Of a stretch of 64,000 bases of DNA, positions 57,714-64,000 are shown piece by piece. Source of the stretch: Haliclystus octoradiatus. Taxonomy: Eukaryota > Cnidaria > Staurozoa > Stauromedusae > Haliclystidae. The notes under the pieces were generated by a model, which saw nothing but the letters and a program-made list of their open reading frames with translations, searched no databases and was not told where the DNA came from. Every line of letters starts with the position of its first letter. The first letter of the stretch is position 1. Where the stretch lies: NCBI GenBank assembly GCA_916610825.1, contig OU744454.1:16548336-16612335 (forward strand), in the 5' to 3' direction. The position numbers were made by a program, and so were the translations under genes.

Positions 57714-60700
57714 TCACATTTTGCTACACAAATCACGGTCAGACAAAGAAACTTGTAAATAACACAATTCACGATACAAAACATTATGAAAAGATACTAC
57801 TCTCTCATAGCCCCGTCGAAGCATCTCCTTCGGTTGCCAGTGAAGGATGTCATGCAGCGGTTGAGGGGCATACGTCTTTGATCTTTCGATGTGACCTAAA
57901 AATGACATCTGACGTTGGTGAGCAATAGCAGAGGCAGAAGGAGAAAGTTTTCTAAGTTTAGCAGTAGACAGTAAGTTGGGCCAATGTACTCCTAAAGCAT
58001 GCCGAAGCATGGCGTCATAAGCTGAGTCAAGTCGGGTCAATAGTGAGGTTGATAGAACCCACGTTTCAGATGCATATAATAGAACAGGTTCTATCGTGTG
58101 TCTGAACAGTCTTAACTTAACGTCAGTGTTGACATCGGACGCCCAGAATTTATTCAGACCTCTAATGGCTGCCCAAGCCTGGCCTCTACGTTGTGTTAAA
58201 TCATCTGAAGAAGATGGAAGGACAGAACCTAGGTACTTGAACGAATCTACACGTTCTATGTCACCATTAGATGTAGCAAGGTGTGCCTGTTTTATGCCTA
58301 AAGCAATAAATTTCGTCTTAGTCGTGTTAATTATCAAGCCTACCGTTTTACCAACCCGTTCAACTTCATCAAGAAGCTGTTGTGCATCAGATATGCTATT
58401 TGTTAAGATAGCAATATCGTCAACGAATGAGAGGTCAGATACGCTGCGCTCTGGATGACGTGAAGACCTACGACGATCAAGGGTAAAACCGGAAGAGTCA
58501 GGACAGGAAATACGAAAGACATAATCAATAAATAGTGTAAATAAAAAAGGGGACAATGTGTCACCCTGTAGTACGCCACAAGCTGTCAGGAAATCGTCAG
58601 TATCACCATAGTCAGTTCTAGTTCTAACAAAAGCCGAAGTAGAAGAATAAAAGGACATAATAGCATCGATAAGAACAATAGGTACATTATAGAAATCTAA
58701 TATTTCTGGAATTCTGCATCTTAACACAGAGTCAAAGGCCTTTTTGAAGTCAATAAAAATTGCAACAATGTCTTTTTGATGAGTCCTACAGCCTTCTAAC
58801 AATATCCTAGCTGATAGAATTTGGCCTAAGGTTGACCGGCTATTCCTGCCACCATTTTGATTGTATCTTAAATATAGGTCAATTACTGACGCCAGCCTTT
58901 TATGTAGAATCTTATTATTAGCTTTCCCTGCAGTACAACTTGAAGTGATACCCCTCTGTTGGTCTAGGTCTCTAGACGTGTTCTTGTTGACGGTGATGAC
59001 AGCAGATCTTCGCCATTGACCCGGTACTTGTTGCTCCCCTGACAAAACGTCATTTATGATGGTAAGTAGCTCATTTTGTACAAGAGGTTCTCGAAGTGCC
59101 AGGGTGGGGACTCCATCTGGTCCAGGAGACGCAAGGGGTTTCATAGAAATTAGAATAGAGCATAATTCGTCATTAGTAACAGGAGAAGTATTATAATTGG
59201 ACATATCAGGAGGGGAGAAGTTAGGCGGTGGAGCTAAGTTTTTTAACAATAGTAGACAGGATGGGGGATTATATAAATCATAAAAATAATTACGAATCAT
59301 ACTGTTTGCCTCGACAGAATCATAAGCTTCAACTAATAAGAGCTTGTGGGATGGGTTCTTAAGACGCCTTATCTCTTTCCATGCTATACAATGCTTATTA
59401 CTATTACTAGCTGTTTTTACCGCTAAAATTATAGCGTTTAATTCACACTCGATTAGGGCGTTATGAGCGGCAGCGAGATCTATTGTTTTTTGATCAACAA
59501 TAGATTGTAAAAGACTGATATTGTGTATAGTAGGAGAACAATCATGTAATTGTTTTTTAGCAAGTTTCAATTCATATCTTACCTGTGTGATCATTGCGTC
59601 ACTGTCCCAAGAGACGCATGACCATTTTCTTTTCTTCCGCGGCAAAGCGGTCTCGGCGGCTTTGATGATGGCTGAGGAAAGAATGGAGAAATCACCTCTT
59701 GTGGGTTTGTCCAACAAGAGAATTCTCAAGACAGTCGTTAAACGCTTGTGTAAACTCTGACAGACTTTCCCAAAAAGGGATGACCCCGCCTTTCCTTTGC
59801 AGTACCGGATGCGTTGTTTCATGCAAGAGAAAACAAGGCGATGATCAGATGGAATAGCAAATGGTGCTATAGTATCACAATCGTAAAATAAACGTGGACA
59901 ATTAGTGGGAATATAATCAAGACGTTCTTTCCGGCCTTTCGGACCAAAGAAAGTAGCACGTCTTGACAGAGGTTTATGATACAAAGAATTTAACGGAGTA
60001 TGGTCATAGATATTAATAAGATCAATTAAATAAGGGGAATTATCATTTAAATTACGTCCTACAGGGTTTAATGACAAGGGGTAACACGCATTAAAATCAC
60101 CACACAACATAATAGCATCACGGGATGGTATTTTAACTACTTAAGATTGAAGATAACTGAGCATAGAAAAGGGAGGCCTCGATCTGTCTGACAGCAGTGA
60201 GAGAGTAAACAGAGAAAGCATGTATGATACGATCAAATAATTTAACAGACAATTCTAAAATATGGGATGAATGAGACTTTACACGGACATAACGAACATC
60301 AACACACGGATTACACATAAATCCTACACCACCAACACCATAACATTCAGCAGACGATGTAATAAGTGTACATTTATTATCTAAATCAACATAACGAATA
60401 GGTTCATAGTGGATAATACAATGTTCCTTAATAGCAATAAACAAAAAATTTAACTTACGTGTGAGTGTAGCTAACTCTTTCTGTCGCCACGGACACTTCA
60501 GGGTTCTGGAGTTGAACGTAGCAATACGATTAGGCGTAGAGGGTCTTTTCGCTGAAGGAGATAATGTGCTATCTCCATTTGGAACTCGATTGCGAGATCG
60601 CAGTTCTGATCCAATAAAACTTGAAGCCTTCGGTTTGTGATGATTTCTGTTTCTATTACGATGTTCGGAGTTACGCTTTCTTCTTGCAGCAAGTGCTTTC

Positions 60701-60813
60701 TGAGAACGGAAACCTCGTCGACAAAACCTTGGCTTAAGTTTTAATTGGGGAGGTGGAATAATGGTAATTTTCTGGCTACCGCAGCAACTAATAAAAGTGC
60801 ACGTAAAGGCCAA
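57714..60813 (-). mobile_element. Nearly complete LINE (APE endonuclease plus reverse transcriptase)
   Basis: Non-LTR retrotransposon on the minus strand. The first frame (60813-60133) has a basic N-terminus then the start of an apurinic-type endonuclease (RIATFNSRTLKC, YGVGGVGF). The second (60110-57714, 798 codons) continues it (LCGDFNA, RLDYI, SDHRLVFSC) and contains the reverse transcriptase: KPLASPGPDGVP, NQNGGRNSRSTLGQI, FIDFKKAFDSV, GVLQGDTLSPFLF, catalytic FVDDIAIL, and a C-terminal LGH-containing region ending CSKM. A single frameshift near 60130 separates the two frames; otherwise it is open. The clade looks RTE/CR1-like but is not fixed. A fragment of the same family is in ACSL intron 6. 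Confidence 0.88.
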
Positions 60814-60879
60814 TAAAACTTCAAACAGAAACCGCGCGCAGAAACATGTCCGTTGTTGATAAAAGCCTCACCTCGACAT

Positions 60880-61210
60880 GACTTTTCATGGATGTTGGTA
60901 GAGTTCATGAACTGTTTATAAGGTGTTCATAAACATTTTTTGTATGTTGGTAGAGTTCTTGAACTGTTTATAAGGTGTTCATGAACATTTCATGGATGTT
61001 GGTAGAGTTCATGAACTGTTTATAAGGTGTTCATAAACATTTTATGGACGTTGGTAGAGTTCATGAACTGTTTATAAGGTGTTCATGAACATTTCATGGA
61101 TGTTGGTATAGTTCATGAACTGTTTATGAGGTGTTCATGAACATTTTATGGATGTCGGTAAAGTTGATAATTGTTTAAAAGGTGTTCATGAACATTTCAT
61201 GGATGTCGGT
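60880..61210. repeat. Minisatellite, about 60-bp period, five to six copies
   Basis: Repeated unit ATGTTGGTAGAGTTCATGAACTG followed by TTTATAAGGTGTTCATGAACATTTC, starting just beyond the 5' end of the LINE and degrading to the right. A lone related unit (GTTAAAAGGTGTTCATG) recurs at 63841. Confidence 0.9.
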
Positions 61211-62009
61211 AGAACCGAACCGATACCGAACCCGAGTATACACGGGGTAGCTGGACCCCCGTCAGCAGACCGATCCCGAGTATACTCTGGATAGCAATGT
61301 GGGCTTTCCACAAAGCTCATAAACAATTAAAAGTGAAGTCTAAAGCAGAAACATTTGTTCCATTAAACCAATTGAATATCAGCTAAGCAGGGAATCTCCA
61401 CTCACATGATTCCACCGTGATCTTACGATTTTACATCAGTTTTAAAGTTTGAAATCAAAACAAAATGTTGACTCACGGTCGTCTCGGCACTGATAAAACC
61501 GATAAATTGGGCTATCATCAATTCAAAACATGTTAAAAACTGAAGCAATCATACAGTTATATGGTTATATGGTTATATATTCCTCACCTGAATGTGTTGG
61601 AGAAGTTTGTGTTCTAGTTTCGAATTTTTTCGGATTTTGCCACATTCGTTATATGAAAGGTTTGACCAAATTAGCATCATTTTGGTCTTAAATTATGGTT
61701 TTACTATTATAAATGAATTTGTTTAGAAATGAAAACATCGACGGTCTTTGCGCACGTACTTGAATCTACAGACAGAGTTGCTTTCTTTTTCATCTTGTTT
61801 TAAGGTTAAATTACTCATAAGGCCAATAAATCAAAATATTTGATCAAGTATGATATGATTTGTGTTAAACTATATTTGAATTTAAGACTGTTTTTCATGA
61901 AATGTATGAAACATTTCACAATAGTGTTTATATTTTGAAATCTATGCAGTCTTTGATACGGTAATAAAATTTCAAACAAAAAATACATAACATGAAATAT
62001 ATGTTTCTA
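61211..62009. other. Unassigned sequence between the minisatellite and PLE
   Basis: It starts with a direct repeat GAACCGATACCGAACCCGAGTATAC / GACCGATCCCGAGTATACTC (61215-61285). The rest is AT-rich with no gene seen. Confidence 0.5.
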
Positions 62010-62038
62010 AAGAATTAATAATATATAAACGAAAAAAT

Positions 62039-62100
62039 CAGACATTCATATTTGCTACTATTAGTTTCACGCCAAGGCGATCATCAGGCAATTTAATCTG
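62039..62100 (-). ncRNA. Hammerhead ribozyme (PLE type E), left copy
   Basis: Minus strand: outer stem I CAGAT/GTCTG, inner stem I TTGC/GCAA, core CTGATGA, stem II CGCC-TT-GGCG, GAAA, palindromic stem III ACTAATAGT, cleavage base A. Stem I has an internal loop between its two helices, as in natural fast-cleaving hammerheads. Confidence 0.9.
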
Positions 62101-63534
62101 TAAAAAATATGTGATACATTCTATGGTATATATATAAGCAGCTAATATTATTGTTAAGAATTCTATTGTTTATATTTGGTAATTACATTGTTCTTTAGAT
62201 AGTGGTTCCTGTTTATTGTTAAGATTTAAAGTTTGATAAATAGAACTTATTTTGATGTCGGCATTTGCTGATCATTTCTGTTTTTTTATTTAAAAGTTTT
62301 TTATCTGAACAAATGATATGGTATTTTTCAGTAAGGCAAAGGTCACATTTCTTTGATTTGCTGTTGTATGCCGTGGCAGATGATAATATGGACCAATTTA
62401 TCATGTAATCTTCTTTGTCGTTTTTCAGTGCCCAAATATGTTTTGATAATTCCGTTGAGTCAGTGTATTTTTCTTTCTTGAATGTTAGTTTGTGTTGTGA
62501 ATATCTATCTTTAAATGTTCCTTCTGTCAGGCCGATGTAGTTTTGTCCTTCTCCGTATTTTCTTCTGTTGTGATGTTAGCGTTGTATACGACGCTTGTTT
62601 GGAGACATTTGTTCTCTAGTGGGCATGCTGTTTTATTTCTGCAGTTTGCATAATTTATTGGGCTGTGCGTTTTGAGTTTTCTGCGAATTAATTATGTTAT
62701 TGTTGTGGGTGGTTAAGATCGTTTTCATATTCTGTGTGCAACTGTAGCTAACTTTCACTGTGTTAAGGTTGAATATCTTGTGATGCGGATGTTGTTTTGG
62801 AAACTGTTTTGAAATTAGTTTGAGAAATATTCTTCCGATGTTATTCTTGACGCTTTTATTGAAGGGCGGATTAAACCAGATGATCTGTCGCCGTCTATGT
62901 TTTCTGCTCTTGGTAGTGCGCGGAGCGTACTTAAGATTGTTATTGTGGCCGCTCGACTTTAGGGCTGTCTCGTATACATGCTTGTTTTTGTCAAATAGGT
63001 CTTCGTTTATAGATAGGTCAGATAGTCTTTGATTAATTGCTGTTGGAATATGTTTTATTATGTTTGGCGGGTGGTTTGATTTCGTGTTAATGTATGAAGG
63101 TTGATCTCCTGGTTTTCTGTAAGGGTAGTAAGTTGAGTTTGGTAGATTAAAGGTTACGTCTAGAAAATTAGTAGTTTTTAGATTAGTGTCGATCGTTATC
63201 TTTAAGCCAAGTTCTTTAAAGGTTCTGATTATTCTTTTCTTGATGCTTTCTGTTTGCAGTCCTGACTTTCTTTCTAGGACAGCTAGTCCATCGTCTCTGT
63301 ACAGGCCAATGCTGTTCATCCCGCGTATCTTTTCGAGTTTGCTTAATACGAATAGGCCTACCAGCTCACAGATCTTGGCACCGTCAAAACTTCTAACACA
63401 AAACTTTAAATCTTAACAATAAACAGGAACCATTATCTAAAGAACAATGTAATTACCAAATATAAACAATAGAATCCTTAACAATAAAATTAGCTGCTTA
63501 TATATATACCATAGAATGTATCACATATTTTTTA

Positions 63535-63596
63535 CAGATTAAATTGCCTGATGATCGCCTTGGCGTGAAACTAATAGTAGTAAATATGAATGTCTG
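63535..63596 (+). ncRNA. Hammerhead ribozyme (PLE type E), right copy
   Basis: Same as 62039-62100 but inner stem I is TTGC/GTAA: a G-C pair of the left copy is a G-U here, so pairing is kept. Core CTGATGA, stem II CGCC-TT-GGCG, GAAA and ACTAATAGT are unchanged. Confidence 0.9.
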
Positions 63597-63912
63597 ATTT
63601 TTTCGTTTATTAATTATTAAACAGCTCTGCATTTATGGCATCGAGCACTATTGAAACAGCAAAGACAACACAAGTACCTTGATATTTCTAAAGAATTATA
63701 TCCTCAAACTTTGTTTTATAAAAATGAATATTTCTTGAGATAAATGAGGTTTAAAGTTTTTTACTTGATATTGTGATCACATGCAAAAATAAGGCGGCCC
63801 TGTGGTGACAGCATATTGAAAAATCGCCGGCATCATAAGTGTTAAAAGGTGTTCATGTGCATCTCATGAATCACTATAGGCTTGCATTGGTGTAACAAAA
63901 AATGGTTTATTT

Positions 63913-64000
63913 TTAGAAATTCCTTTGCTGTGCAAGAAAGAAATCACAGACTGGGGAATTCCGAACTGTCCATTGCTTCCAAAAGACTGTTTTTGGCTGG
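63913..64000 (+). CDS. Possible exon running off the window
   Basis: After ATTTTTAG an open stretch reads to the window end; one frame gives IPLLCKKEITDWGIPNCPLL then PKDCFWL. Not recognised. The acceptor (weak polypyrimidine tract) and composition are compatible with an exon, perhaps downstream of the MGSFFH candidate at 57382. Another frame is also open, so this stays tentative. Confidence 0.3.

Larger units (their letters stand above)
62010..63620 (-). mobile_element. Truncated PLE flanked by inverted terminal repeats
   Basis: The terminal repeat at 62010-62235 is repeated inverted at 63395-63620 at high identity, each with a hammerhead. Between them, on the minus strand, is a PLE protein: 63319-62633 begins with the polymerase active site LYRDDGLAV, then FLDVTFNL, PYRKPGDQPSYI, NSNHPPN, IIWFNPPFNKSVKNNIGRIF and SYSCTQNMKTIL; further GIY-YIG and CDLCLTEKYHI sequence follows to 62219 in other frames. 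The N-terminal half of the polymerase is missing, so the copy is 5'-truncated and joined to an inverted repeat, as often seen in Penelope elements. Confidence 0.82.

Overview
This is an AT-rich, intron-containing metazoan nuclear window. GT-AG introns, conserved animal-only families (calsequestrin, TPR, a misshapen/TNIK-type MAP4K) and very dense transposons point to an invertebrate, probably marine; the phylum cannot be fixed from sequence alone. Gene models were built by eye by joining exons at GT/AG sites in phase and comparing them with remembered family sequences. Six of the seven multi-exon or single-exon host genes that lie wholly inside the window close in frame from start to stop.

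Layout of host genes. (1) TPR nuclear basket nucleoporin, C-terminal 12 exons, + strand, 4068-11067. (2) ATP synthase coupling factor 6, single exon, + strand, 11618-11941. (3) A calsequestrin-like ER luminal protein, 12 exons, - strand, 16958-14028. (4) ZNHIT1, 6 exons, + strand, 17131-20978, head-to-head with calsequestrin (172 bp between start codons). (5) An intronless - strand gene, 22251-20953, encoding signal peptide, ShKT domain, membrane helix and short-chain dehydrogenase; its last codons overlap the last ZNHIT1 exon antisense. (6) ACSL3/4-type long-chain acyl-CoA synthetase, 11 exons, + strand, 22938-30649. (7) A secreted protein with two cysteine-rich repeats, 8 exons, - strand, 32700-31018. 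(8) A full 33-exon MINK1/TNIK/MAP4K4-type kinase, + strand, 34086-56115, with an 11.4 kb first intron. A possible exon of a further gene sits at the right edge.

Mobile DNA fills the introns and the right end. Penelope-like retroelements (PLEs) with GIY-YIG endonuclease domains occur at about 4838-8606, 46890-48350 and 62010-63620. They carry at least eleven hammerhead-ribozyme motifs of five sequence types. Also present: two LTR-retrotransposon fossils (449-2951, 34533-38690), a Helitron-like element (23703-25656) with internal tandem repeats, a nearly complete LINE (57714-60813) plus a rearranged LINE scrap, several MITEs with readable target-site duplications (hAT-like, MULE-like and unassigned), long ATT microsatellites and a 60-bp minisatellite.

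Most worth a second look: the set of hammerhead ribozymes with palindromic stem III and compensatory stem I changes; an eight-copy array of small hairpins with covarying arms in the kinase intron (41244-41453); the ShKT-membrane-SDR fusion with an altered cofactor loop; a calsequestrin ending in KEEL with little acidic tail; a kinase lacking the usual glutamine-rich coiled-coil linker; and an 0.8-kb-arm palindrome of PLE sequence.
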